A stretch of DNA of 15,017 bases from Candidatus Martarchaeota archaeon (GTDB lineage: Archaea; Micrarchaeota; Micrarchaeia; Norongarragalinales; UBA8480). The stretch spans positions 1 through 15,017 of the forward strand of contig JAMCXP010000021.1 in the NCBI GenBank assembly GCA_023474775.1. Direction: 5' to 3'. Both the position numbers and the translations under genes were made by a program. The notes under the pieces are model-generated. The model was not told the origin of the DNA. It saw nothing but the letters and a program-made list of their open reading frames with translations, and ran no database searches. Shown here in pieces: positions 1-8,300 of this stretch; the stretch's first letter is position 1; each line of letters opens with the position of its first letter.

Positions 1-927
1 GGTGTACTTGTCTATTTTTATGTTTGGGTCTTCCTTGTTGAAGATGTCGTTTGTCATTTGAGTGGATTTGAGAAGCAGGCTGGCGCGCGTTGGCTTGTCG
101 TTTATGTAAATTATCTTGTTTTTTTTATCTAGAGCCACGCGGTATTTTTTGGCGAGGTTGGTTTTTTTGAACGCCTGGTGCAGGGCTTTAAGCGTTTGAA
201 ACGGCCTGTCCAGGTATTCTGGCGAGTCGTATCTTATTATTTTGAGTGTTTTTGTTTTTCTGTCTTTAACCCAATCGTGCTTGGAGTACATTATCGAGTT
301 GAAGGTTTTTTTGATTTTTTTTGCGTTTTTTTCATTTATTCCTTCAAGGGTTTTTGAAACGTCCAGCAGGTCTCTTGCCCAGAAGTAGCCTTCTATTGAC
401 GGGTTGTCCATCCAGGGGATTTCGGTTACAGGGTGGATTTTAGCGTTTAATTCTTTGAGTTTTTTGTTGTTTTCTTTGTTTATTTCCAATCCTCCGTTGC
501 CTGCCACTAAGTCTATTTTTAGTTTTAGTTTTAGCTCTTCGCTTATTTTTTTAAGGGATTTTGAGATTTGAACGCTGTTGTCTCCTGTCCTGCACTCGTC
601 CAAGTAGTGTATGGTCGAGTTTTGCGGGATTTTTTCAAGTTTTTGCTTTATTATTTCATTTAATTCTCCGGGAGGGTAGGTTCCTGTTTGGGTTATTGGA
701 ACGATGATTCTTTTAACCTTCTTGCCTTGATTAGACATCGCTTCTTTTACCGCGTCGTGCAGTATCATGTTTCCCCTTGGTATTATCAAATGAATTTCAT
801 TGGGCTCGCAATCTCCTGCTATCGAGACGCTTGCCCTTGCAATTGTCGGTATTGAAGAAAGGGATTGGTTGAGTACTTCCGTCATTTTTTGCCTTCTGCT
901 TTCTTCAAACAGTGATTGCTGTTCCAT
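1..927 (-). CDS. Phosphoribosyltransferase-like protein, 3' end outside the window
   Basis: An open frame runs on the minus strand from an ATG at 927 to the window edge: 309 codons without a stop, so the C-terminus is missing. It begins MEQQSLFEESRRQK. Residues about 47-64 contain IIPRGNMILHDAVKEAM, which resembles the substrate-side PRG segment of PRTase folds. Residues 105-118 contain a hydrophobic strand followed by YLDECRTGDNS, which resembles a PRPP-binding loop (acidic residue, then TG), although the spacing is not canonical. The remainder is Lys-rich and soluble, with WMDNPSIEGYFWARDLLD at about 173-190, and shows no signal peptide or membrane segment. A TATA-like TTTAAAAA at 951-958 is centred about 27 nt upstream of the ATG, which supports this start and a leaderless message. 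The reading frame is secure. The PRTase assignment is by eye and the substrate is unknown; a nucleotide-metabolism or defence-type PRTase would both fit. Confidence 0.6.
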   Translation of the reverse strand, partial: MEQQSLFEESRRQKMTEVLNQSLSSIPTIARASVSIAGDCEPNEIHLIIPRGNMILHDAVKEAMSNQGKKVKRIIVPITQTGTYPPGELNEIIKQKLEKIPQNSTIHYLDECRTGDNSVQISKSLKKISEELKLKLKIDLVAGNGGLEINKENNKKLKELNAKIHPVTEIPWMDNPSIEGYFWARDLLDVSKTLEGINEKNAKKIKKTFNSIMYSKHDWVKDRKTKTLKIIRYDSPEYLDRPFQTLKALHQAFKKTNLAKKYRVALDKKNKIIYINDKPTRASLLLKSTQMTNDIFNKEDPNIKIDKYT

Positions 928-950
928 TTTAGTTTTTAGTGTTTTTTAAG

Positions 951-958
951 TTTTTAAA
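951..958 (-). promoter_or_regulatory. TATA box for the PRTase-like gene
   Basis: On the minus strand the motif reads TTTAAAAA, centred about 27 nt upstream of the ATG at 927. This matches the spacing seen at several other genes here and predicts a transcript starting at or next to the start codon. Confidence 0.4.
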
Positions 959-1000
959 TGTGATTATTTTAAAAAGGCGGGAGGTTTTTTAGCTAGGTTT

Positions 1001-1878
1001 TCATTTTTTATGTCTTTTAGATGGTTTGAAAAATTCTTCAAGATTAGTGGTTTTGTATTTATAGAGGAACACGTTCAAACTTACGAAAGCCAAGAATATT
1101 ATGACGTCTCTTAACTGCCACGCCGGGTGGATTATGGTTATCCTGCTTGCGATTCCGAATAGTTCAGCCAAGGACAGGAGTGTGAAGGTTAGAAACAGCC
1201 ACCCGTAGACTTTAAAGAATAATTTAGAGTTTAATAATGCCATTAGGCTTGCAATTGAAATAACCAGAAGCCAATCTATTGGCCTTAATATTATAGGAAA
1301 GGCAGAAAACCTGTGAGTTCACTCACAGGATGAATGCATGCCTGAATTACAACAGGTATTAAAGGAAACCCCTGCCTTTAGGCAGGGGAGGATGTCATAA
1401 AGTAAATCTTCTGAATCAGGGGTATAAGCTCGCTTGAATAGTATTGGTATTGAAGGAAAATAGTGATTAGCAAAATAATTAGTAGTGTTATTATTGAAGC
1501 TATCATGGTTTTTTTAGGTATGAAAACCTCGGAAAATAAGTAGAACATGCTCACCAGCAGCGTGAGGTAGGCTATCATTACAATGCCAGCGCTTATTGAA
1601 GTATTTATAAAACCCAAATCTCCTGCTAATCTGATGAGGTAGGATATGAAAAGCAGCGCTAGAGAGTAATTCAGGTATTTTAAGCTATTTATTTTTATGT
1701 TTAGTTTACTGAAAAACACAAGCGACAGAGAAGACAGGATTATAAATACAATGTCGGCGTATATGTTGTAGAAGCTGTTAGGCAGAATGTGAATCAAATA
1801 AGGTATTGAACCTAGAATTGCTATCAACAAACAAATAAATAGGCATTTTGAATTTAATTCAAAACCAAACGTTTTCAT
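1001..1878 (-). pseudogene. Polytopic membrane protein gene split by a 104-bp mobile element
   Basis: Two minus-strand frames, 1378-1878 (166 codons) and 1001-1243 (80 codons), are halves of one gene. The first half starts MKTFGFELNSK and has about five hydrophobic helices. Its last six residues, MTSSPA, come from the inserted element, whose RE end supplies the TAA stop. Removing the 104 bases at 1295-1398 joins the frames through IYF-IILRPIDWLLVISIAS into MALLNSKLFF, giving a continuous 257-residue protein with roughly seven or eight membrane helices and a basic C-terminal tail (KPSKRHKK). I do not recognise the family. The uninterrupted frame on both sides of the element, with no other lesion, suggests a recent insertion. 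The two halves could still be made as separate peptides (the second from the ATG at 1243), but a working protein is doubtful. Confidence 0.8.
1295..1398 (+). mobile_element. IS200/IS605-type palindromic mini-element, copy 1
   Basis: This 104-bp element lacks any coding capacity. Its left part has a perfect hairpin at 1310-1329, CCTGTGAG-TTCA-CTCACAGG. Its right part has a hairpin at 1369-1388, CCCCTGCC-TTTA-GGCAGGGG. The left hairpin begins 15 nt after the proposed left junction (preceding TTAT at 1291-1294), and the right hairpin ends 10 nt before the right end, which reads TCAT. Subterminal hairpins, a fixed 5' target tetranucleotide and no target duplication are hallmarks of the IS200/IS605 family; IS608, for example, uses TTAC on the left and ends in TCAA. 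The 108 bases 1291-1398 are identical, inverted, to 10473-10580. The element lies antisense to its host gene. No TnpA or TnpB gene is in the window, so mobilisation would need a transposase in trans. The family assignment is inferred from structure. Confidence 0.85.
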
Positions 1879-1927
1879 TTTATGGTTTATTTAATAAAAA
1901 GTGGTTTTTTAGGTTTTTGGTTTAAAA

Positions 1928-2743
1928 TTATTTTTTGTTTTTAAACGCTTTGTGCTTAACGTCGCCGTAGAGCCATATAACGGTTCCGAGCATTATCAGA
2001 GCCACTCCACTCCAGATGTAAAAAGTCAACCCTCCATTATAATCTCCGTAAAGCCAGGCTATAATCCCAATGAGAATAAGGGCTACGCCGGCGGTTATGA
2101 GCCTTTGAGGGGTTGACTTGTATTTGATTTTGAAGTACGCGGTTGCAATCAGGATTATCACAATGAAGAATATTGAGATAAGTCCAGTATTATTCTGCGG
2201 CGGAGAGTATGCAGGGGCGGGCTGCGTTGGATATGATTGTTGAGTGGCGGGCGGTTGAGAGTAGACAATTGAAGTGTTATTTATTGCAGGGGCGGTAGCG
2301 TTTGTTTGGTTGGACTGGTTTTGGGCAATGTTTATGTTGTATTTAACGGTTACGTAGAAAGTGGCGTTGTTCACCGAAGGGTCGTCTCCGGTTGCTGAGA
2401 GGATTACAAGGTAAGATCCGGTGTTTGCGGTTGGAGCGGTTATTGTTAAAAATCCTGAGAAAGGGGGGTCTCCGGAGGGATTGCTCACTTCAATGTTTAC
2501 CCCGTTTGCAGCCAGCTCGTTTTGGTTTGCTATGATCAGGTTGGTTCCCCAAGTGTTTCCGCTTGCTAGATTAACTGTGTAGTTAAGCGTGGCGCTCGCT
2601 CCCTTGAAAAGGGTGATTGATTGAGATGATATTGTTATAAATGAAGTGCCATATCCGTTTGCCGATGCCGTTGAAGCTATTATAAAAATGAGTGAGAAGA
2701 CGGTTAAGATTTTTGAAATTCCACTCGTTTTTAAAACTCGCAT
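1928..2743 (-). CDS. Exported Ig-like domain protein with duplicated C-terminal membrane helices
   Basis: This 271-residue protein starts at an ATG at 2743. Residues about 10-29 form a Sec signal peptide ending near ASTASANG. Residues about 30-135 form a beta-rich extracellular domain (TISSQSITLFKGASATLNYTV), consistent with an Ig-like or NEW3-type fold. A low-complexity linker of about 50 residues, rich in Asn, Gln, Pro and Thr with several N-x-S/T sequons, follows. Next are a helix (ISIFFIVIILIATAYF) and two related helices, GVALILIGIIAWLYGD and GVALIMLGTVIWLYGD, which look like an internal duplication. The tail is basic. The layout suggests a surface domain held on a stalk. The substrate or partner is unknown, and no enzymatic motif is visible. 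The gene appears monocistronic, with its own TATA box. Confidence 0.8.
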   Translation of the reverse strand: MRVLKTSGISKILTVFSLIFIIASTASANGYGTSFITISSQSITLFKGASATLNYTVNLASGNTWGTNLIIANQNELAANGVNIEVSNPSGDPPFSGFLTITAPTANTGSYLVILSATGDDPSVNNATFYVTVKYNINIAQNQSNQTNATAPAINNTSIVYSQPPATQQSYPTQPAPAYSPPQNNTGLISIFFIVIILIATAYFKIKYKSTPQRLITAGVALILIGIIAWLYGDYNGGLTFYIWSGVALIMLGTVIWLYGDVKHKAFKNKK

Positions 2744-2766
2744 GCTTTAAGCATTATTCATACTTG

Positions 2767-2774
2767 TATTTAAA
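2767..2774 (-). promoter_or_regulatory. TATA box for the Ig-like membrane protein gene
   Basis: Minus-strand TTTAAATA is centred about 27 nt upstream of the ATG at 2743. No Shine-Dalgarno sequence is visible, so a leaderless transcript is likely. Confidence 0.5.
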
Positions 2775-2818
2775 TGTTTTTTATACTTGAATTTTGATTG
2801 AGTTGTTTAGGTTTTTTT

Positions 2819-4474
2819 TTAGAACTCGCCTTCTAAAAGTATGGCTGTCGCTAGCCAGAAGCTCAGCATCAGGGCGAATATCAATCCTGCAAAGCCTATT
2901 ATTGAAAAACCCTGGAATAAAGGCCCTGTTTTGGATAGGATTATGAGAGAGCTTGAAACCAGTAGAGCGGCTATTATCATGCTTATTGATATTTTATTGA
3001 CCGCCCTGTCGATTCTGTAAACCGGTTTTTCAAGGCCCACGTGTTCGAATTCCATTTTGAAGGTTCCTGTCCTGGCCTTGTCTACTATCTGGCTTATTTT
3101 GGGTGGTAGGGTGGTGATGAAGTTTTGAAGTGAGAGGAGGTTTTTCATGGTCCTGCCGATCATTCTTGAGGGGGTTTTCTCTTTTTTCTCTATTTCCCTT
3201 ACAAGTTCTTTGGCGTTTTGTATCATGTTAAAATCCGGGTCGAGTTGTTTCTGCAGTCCTTCAAGGCTTACGAAAACCTTGGCTAGAACTAAAAACTTAG
3301 GGTTTATCGATATGTTGTATTTTCTGGCCATTGAAGTAAGTTCGAAGAATATTTTTCCTATTTCAATTTGGTTTGGGGTGACTCCGTAGAGTTCTTCGAT
3401 GAAATCGTTAACCTCTGCCTTGAAATCCTCGACATTCGAGTTTTCTGATATTCTGGCTATCTTGGTGAAGTCCTCTGTGAAAGCGTCTATGTTTTTGTTG
3501 ACAACGTCTGAGTACAGGCTTATGAGGTTTTCCTTCAGGTTTTCGTCAAGAAAGCTTACCATTCCGAAGTCTATGAGAGCGATTTTGTTTTCATGTATTA
3601 TGAAGTTGCCTTGGTGCGGGTCGGCGTTGAAGAAACCGTCGATGAAAATCTGCTTCATGACGAAGAAGGTTATTTTTCTTGTTATCTCCCTCTTTTTTCT
3701 GGGCGTCGCCTTTAAATCCTTTATTTTATTCCCTTCTATATAGTCCATAACAAGGGTTTTTTTTGTGGTGAATTTGGAATGTATTTTGGGTATTATAACG
3801 TCTTTTAAGTCCTTGAAGTTGTTTTTGAATCTTTCGGCGTTTCTGGCTTCTGTTCTGAAGTCCAGTTCTCTTTCAACGCTTCTTTCGAACTCTTCAGCCA
3901 TTAAGACTGGATTGTATATTCTCGCTTCTGAGAAGTTTTGTTCTATGAGTTTTGCTATTGTTTTGAGTATTTGAGTGTCTGTTTTGAATGATTCTTCAGC
4001 GTCCGGCCTTTGGATTTTGACGGCCACTTTTAAACCGTTTTTTAATACTGCTTTGTGCACTTGGGCCATCGAGGCTGACGCGGCGGGGTTTTGGTTGAAT
4101 TGCTTGAACGCGTCTTTTATTTTAATGCCTGTTTCATCTTCAAACATTTTTTTAGCTTTGGTGAAATCGAACGGTTCGACGTCGTCTTGGAGTTTTTCAA
4201 GCTCAACAACCACTTCTTTTGGGAGAATGTCCGTTCTGGTGCTTAAAACCTGCCCTAGTTTGACGAAGGCTGGGCCTAATTCAGTCAATGCCATTCTCAG
4301 CCTCACTCCTTCAGGCAGGTTTTGCACTCTCTGCTTTTCATGAACGCCGAGCTCTGAGATTTTCGATAAGACCCCTCCAAAACCGTACTTGACGAAAACG
4401 CCCACTATCTGCTGAAAGCGCTTCAGCTCTTTTAAACTGTAACCAAAAGAGTTGATTTCTATTTTCAAGCTCAC
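2819..4474 (-). CDS. UbiB/AarF-type ABC1 atypical protein kinase-like protein
   Basis: This 551-residue protein belongs to the ABC1/ADCK/UbiB atypical kinase family. Members support quinone or isoprenoid-lipid metabolism in bacteria and mitochondria; the archaeal role is not established. All family blocks are present: the KxGQ motif (KLGQ, 72-75) followed by LSTRTDILP, the Ala-rich nucleotide loop NPAASASMAQVH (129-140), the lysine block AVKIQRP (151-157), ERELDF (201-206), the catalytic block ADPHQGN (284-290) and the metal-binding DFG (302-304). Two hydrophobic helices at about 495-515 and 523-545 form the usual C-terminal membrane anchor. The start is GTG at 4474, overlapping the upstream stop as GTGA, so translation is probably coupled to the phasin-like gene. 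Nothing looks damaged. The family call is firm; the substrate is unknown. Confidence 0.93.
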   Translation of the reverse strand: MSLKIEINSFGYSLKELKRFQQIVGVFVKYGFGGVLSKISELGVHEKQRVQNLPEGVRLRMALTELGPAFVKLGQVLSTRTDILPKEVVVELEKLQDDVEPFDFTKAKKMFEDETGIKIKDAFKQFNQNPAASASMAQVHKAVLKNGLKVAVKIQRPDAEESFKTDTQILKTIAKLIEQNFSEARIYNPVLMAEEFERSVERELDFRTEARNAERFKNNFKDLKDVIIPKIHSKFTTKKTLVMDYIEGNKIKDLKATPRKKREITRKITFFVMKQIFIDGFFNADPHQGNFIIHENKIALIDFGMVSFLDENLKENLISLYSDVVNKNIDAFTEDFTKIARISENSNVEDFKAEVNDFIEELYGVTPNQIEIGKIFFELTSMARKYNISINPKFLVLAKVFVSLEGLQKQLDPDFNMIQNAKELVREIEKKEKTPSRMIGRTMKNLLSLQNFITTLPPKISQIVDKARTGTFKMEFEHVGLEKPVYRIDRAVNKISISMIIAALLVSSSLIILSKTGPLFQGFSIIGFAGLIFALMLSFWLATAILLEGEF

Positions 4475-4776
4475 TTTTTCTTTTTAAGGTTTTTTTCAAG
4501 CTTTAAAAGTCTTTTCTTTATGTTTTCAAAGTCTTTTTTTGAAACGAAAACGCTTTTGTAGAAATCCTTCAGCTCGTTTTTGACAAGATTCTCAACTTCC
4601 CTTCTCCTGTCAAAGCCCTCTTGTTTCAGCATTTTTATCATCTTCTCCCCTTCCTTTTTGTTCACCTGGTTTTTGGCTATCATGTCGTCAACTTTCGAGA
4701 CTAGTTTCGAGGTTGAAACCGCGAGCAGTCCGAGTCCTATCAAGCCCAAGTCCCTGGCCTTGTCGAATTCATCCAC
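4471..4776 (-). CDS. Phasin-like (COG3937-type) coiled-coil protein, UbiB partner
   Basis: This 101-residue protein has a short N-terminal amphipathic or hydrophobic helix (GLIGLGLLAVSTSKLVSKVDD) followed by long charged helices. The ending, SKKDFENIKKRLLKLEKNLKKKK, is a typical coiled-coil trimerisation-type tail. The order (hydrophobic GLxxLGLLAxS segment, a KKEGEKMIKMLKQEG segment, then a coiled coil) matches the small phasin-like proteins grouped in COG3937, which often sit next to aarF/ubiB in bacteria. That assignment rests on pattern, not on a search. Translation starts at GTG 4776, chosen because a clear GGTGAT ribosome-binding site lies 6 nt upstream. The stop overlaps the GTG of the kinase gene by 4 nt. 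A role in guiding the kinase to membrane or lipid surfaces is an inference. Confidence 0.75.
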   Translation of the reverse strand: MDEFDKARDLGLIGLGLLAVSTSKLVSKVDDMIAKNQVNKKEGEKMIKMLKQEGFDRRREVENLVKNELKDFYKSVFVSKKDFENIKKRLLKLEKNLKKKK

Positions 4777-4782
4777 TATTGC

Positions 4783-4788
4783 ATCACC
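4783..4788 (-). promoter_or_regulatory. Shine-Dalgarno GGTGAT deciding the GTG start at 4776
   Basis: Minus-strand GGTGAT lies 6 nt upstream of the GTG and is complementary to the conserved 16S rRNA 3' end. It is one of the few clear ribosome-binding sites in the window. An upstream A/T box (TTTTTTAAAA, about 4822-4831) would give a short leader that includes it. Confidence 0.55.
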
Positions 4789-4841
4789 TTTGTTTTTGTT
4801 TAATTTTAAAGCAAGGGTGTTTTAAAAAACTAACGCTTTGG

Positions 4842-4849
4842 AAAAAAAA
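4842..4849 (-). terminator. Poly-T terminator after the secreted-protein operon
   Basis: A run of eight T on the minus strand lies about 57 nt downstream of the stop at 4906. Archaeal RNA polymerase commonly terminates at T-runs without a hairpin. It sits just before the promoter region of the phasin/UbiB operon, a sensible place for a terminator. Other T-runs inside genes lower its specificity. Confidence 0.35.
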
Positions 4850-4905
4850 CTTCTGCTACAATTGGAAAAGGCTTTCACAACGCTAAAATTTTGAAAACCT
4901 GTTTT

Positions 4906-5337
4906 TCACGCCAAACCGTTTATTTCAACTCCAATGCTTACCGAGCCGTTTGAAACGCTTTCCAGAACAGCTGTGTAGTAAGGAGTGGTAAACGTTTTGT
5001 TTAAAGTCAGGTTTTGACTTCCTAAAACTTGCGAGTTTGAGTCTAAAAGCTGTAGAAAAGCGGTGTTATTTGTATAGTTCACCAGTTTGACGTAATAGTT
5101 TTTGACTTGAAGCTGCTCTCCTGGAAAGTTGAAGTTCAACTGAGTGTATGAAGATGTTGGAAGAGTCACTTGACCTGAAGGCATGGTTGGGGGCATCGGT
5201 TTTGAAGCGTTTGAAACGACAACAGCGCCAGCAGGCTGGTTTTGAGTGTTTGAGAAGAAAAGAAAGTATAATGCTATTAGAAGCGCCGCCAGGCCGAAAA
5301 CCCCTATTGTTATTTTGAGTATGTTCAATTTTTTCAC
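4906..5337 (-). CDS. Membrane-anchored secreted protein downstream of the beta-helix pseudopilin
   Basis: This 143-residue protein has one N-terminal transmembrane helix (residues about 8-28, ITIGVFGLAALLIALYFLFF) after a short basic start. A Pro/Ser-rich linker (SKPMPPTMPSGQVTLP) leads into an external beta-rich domain of about 80 residues with several N-x-S/T sequons (NYTNNT, NLTLNKT, SNGS). It has no QxxxEY pilin motif, so it is probably an uncleaved signal anchor. The start is GTG at 5337 and overlaps the stop of the large beta-helix gene as GTGA, implying coupled expression. It may act as an accessory or membrane anchor for that protein; this is inference from position only. I do not recognise the family. 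Confidence 0.75.
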   Translation of the reverse strand: MKKLNILKITIGVFGLAALLIALYFLFFSNTQNQPAGAVVVSNASKPMPPTMPSGQVTLPTSSYTQLNFNFPGEQLQVKNYYVKLVNYTNNTAFLQLLDSNSQVLGSQNLTLNKTFTTPYYTAVLESVSNGSVSIGVEINGLA

Positions 5338-8300
5338 CTTTTACAGAATTTTGAAGCGAAAACCCTGCAAGTGCTGCTTTCAGGGTAGGCTTTGAGAAAC
5401 ATTTTCAAAAACTCATCCTCTTCAATGCTTTCAGGGGTTCCAAGCAGTATTTTTCCAACAGCGCCTGCAAGGCTTATCATGTCAAGCGTTTTTTGAACTG
5501 AGATTGTTTCGTCAGGCTGAGGGTCGTACCACCCGTTGAAGTCGAGGAACAAGCTTCTGGTTAAGCCAGGCTTTGCAGGCGGGATTCCGCTGAAATTGAC
5601 GACAACAAAATCGTTTTGGGGTACGGTCAGATTTCCTTCGATAAAGCCTGAAGAGTTTTCGGTGAAATAAGAATTGTTGAATTCAATGCTTGAAGGCTGG
5701 AGGGTTGAAACAAAAGCAAAGCTTTGAGTGTAGTCAACTTTGATCGAGTCGAAAACGTCGGTGAACGCCGGCTCTGCGATTCTAACTAAGCCTGTTTGAA
5801 CTTCTGAAGGATTGATTGAAAGCACACATGTTTTATAATCATCTAAAACGCAGTCATTTGCTTTTATCACGGTTTTCCACGATCCGTCCTTCTGCTGCGC
5901 TTCAACGCTGAAGCTTGAAAAGTACTGCTCTGCTTTGCGAATTATTCCAGTTAAACTGTTTTGAATTATAAATCCCGCAACTCCATGGTTGAAGTTGTTT
6001 TCACCCCAGTAATTTTCCACAAGAGAGTTCAACCCTGTGGTGGTTCCTGTTACTAGTAGTTTAATTTCACCTGCGTTCTGCCAGCCGCTTGGAAGAGTGA
6101 CATCAATCCAATCCTGAAGTTGAGAGGGATTGGAAAAGTTGATTGGAGAGAACCAGGCGTTCTTTTCAGCGTAAGGCTGGTTTAAAATAGTGTAGCCTTG
6201 AATGGCAGGCTTGCCCTGCAAGAAAGAGTAATCATTGTTTGAAATTTGCTTTAAGCAGTTCCTGCCGTAAGAGTCGGTGCAGTTAACAATATTCAGCGGG
6301 TTGTTGACAATCAAGGGGTTGGAATCTTCTTCTTGATTAAAGAAAGCCTCGCCGGTTGGGTGGTCGACAACCAAAAGCCTGAAGCCGTTGTAATGCCCTG
6401 TTTCCGATGGGATTTCATGAATCATCACGCTTAAATTTGAACTCGCAGTGTTGTAAAGTTTTTCAGTTCTCCAAACCGCAAGGTATGGCGCCACCAAACC
6501 CAGGATTGCCCCGCCTTGATAGCTCCACACTCCGTTGTTTAAAGTTTCAACGTACGGGCAGCCCCAGCTTGGGCTTGTCGGGCATGTTTCCTGTCCAACG
6601 GTTATTGTATTATTGTTTGGAAGGTTTTGAAGAATGCTTATTATATTACCTGAAGCGTTTGAGTCGGGATTAAATCCGATGTTGTTCACAGCGCTGTCGG
6701 TGGTTGAGCGGAAAACCCCGAGAGAAAAGTTGTTTGACTGGATTAAAGTGTTGTTTGAAGGGGTGGAGCAGGAGGAATTGTAGGTTACTTGAACGTCGAG
6801 GTTTGAGCTGTTTTGAATTATATTATCAGAAATGTTGGTGTTGTTGCTTCCGAAAACGTCGATTCCATAGCCAGCCGAGTTGTAGATTGTGTTTCCGGTG
6901 ATTGTTAAATTTGCAAGGTTATATAGATGTATAGCGTCCACCGCCTGGCCTGAAAAAATGTTGTTTGTTATGGTTATGTTTGAAAAGTTGCTTCCACCTC
7001 CGACCGGCCCGTTGAACCCGTAATCTCCGTTGTTGAACGTGTTTGAGCCGACAAACAGGTTAGTGGTGTTGCTTGAGTATAATACTCCGGTCTGGCCTGA
7101 GTAAAGGTTGAACGTGTTAGATAAAATGTTGTCGGAGATTGAATTTAAAATTCCAACCGCGCTACTGTTAGTGAATGTGTTTGATTGAACATTTATACTT
7201 CCGTTAGAGTTTTGAATTGAAACTCCTTGACCCACGTTATTGAAAGTGTTTGAATAGACATTGTTTGAGTAGGATTCATAAATAAGTGTTAATCCAGTTT
7301 GCCCGATGTTACTAAATTGATTTCCAGTGATTATAATGTTTTGATTAAGCCCAACCTCTACTCCATTTTGCAAGTTTTCAAGAGTGTTGTATTTGAAGGA
7401 ATCACCGCTTGTTACGGCTATTACTACGTCCGTGCCAGAAGGAAGGTTGTTGAACGTATTTTGGCTGTAGATGTTTCCAGCACTCGTCCCAACCAAATTT
7501 GCACCGTTGTAGTTTACCAGAAGGCCATAATTGCCTGCCTGAATGTTGTTTCCCGATATGGTGTCGTAGCTTGAGTTTACCAAAAATATGGCGGTTGAGA
7601 TGCCTTGGATGGTGTTGCTTTGTATTATGGTATTGTTGGCGTTTAGAATGCTTAGCGTGTTGTTTCCTGTGATTGTGTTTGAGATTATTTGAGCGTTGTT
7701 GGCTTGAATTATGAAAAATCCATTTGTTGTTTCGGTGATGGTAGAGCTTTGAATCGCGAATGTCGAGCCGCTTGCAACCGTGAAATTGTAGTCTCCTGAT
7801 TGGTTTTCTATGACGCTGTTTTGAATGTTGGCCGAACCGCCGTTGATGTTTATGCCAACGCCTGAAGAGTCGTTGATTTGAAGAGTCACGTTGTTAAAAG
7901 AAATGCTGTTTCCTGAGTTTACGGTTAAGCTTCCGTTTAGAATGATGTTTTCGTTGCTGCAGACCACGCTTCCGCTTACAATCCAATTTCCGTTTGGAGG
8001 GGTGCAACCGCTTGAAGGTGGTATTGAATTGCCTGAAACTGTTATGATTTGAACGCCGCTATTATTGAAAGAAGCTTGGTAGTTGCCTGAATTTGTAAAA
8101 GGAATCGTGACATTGCCTCCTGGCGGTATTGTTGAACTGTAGTAGGGAATTCCGTCTTTTGAAATGTTAAGGGTTTGCGGAGTGTCGTTGTTGTTAACGA
8201 ATAGAACCGCCTGGCCTGAATTTAGACTTAAAGCGCTTCCTGGAAAGTTAGTGTAGAACAAGGTGTTTGCTGGCAACGCCAGGTTGACGCTTTCAAGGTT

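Noticed and set aside
1369..1388. The GC-rich hairpin as a transcription terminator of the host gene
   Set aside because: The same hairpin occurs inside the phosphoesterase gene as part of an identical 108-bp unit, and no T-run follows it; it is an element end, not a gene-specific terminator.
1295..1398. The palindromic element as a structured RNA, riboswitch or TnpB guide RNA gene
   Set aside because: It interrupts two coding frames that become continuous without it, both times antisense to the host, and no TnpB is present. A mobile element explains it better, although a guide-RNA relic in its right end cannot be excluded.
2741..2755. Short palindrome CATGCTTTAAGCAT-like sequence over the start codon of the Ig-like gene
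   Set aside because: The stem would be 6 bp with a one-base loop, which cannot fold well, and no comparable site occurs elsewhere in the window.
3147..4343. Several plus-strand open frames opposite the UbiB gene
   Set aside because: They are antisense shadows of a gene with all ABC1 family motifs and have no promoter or domain of their own.
6800..7700. Recurrent short repeats on the DNA level, resembling a degenerate CRISPR or satellite array
   Set aside because: They encode the Asn-Thr-Phe/Ile rungs of the beta-helix in the 5334-8447 frame; units vary in length and sequence and have no constant repeat-spacer pattern.
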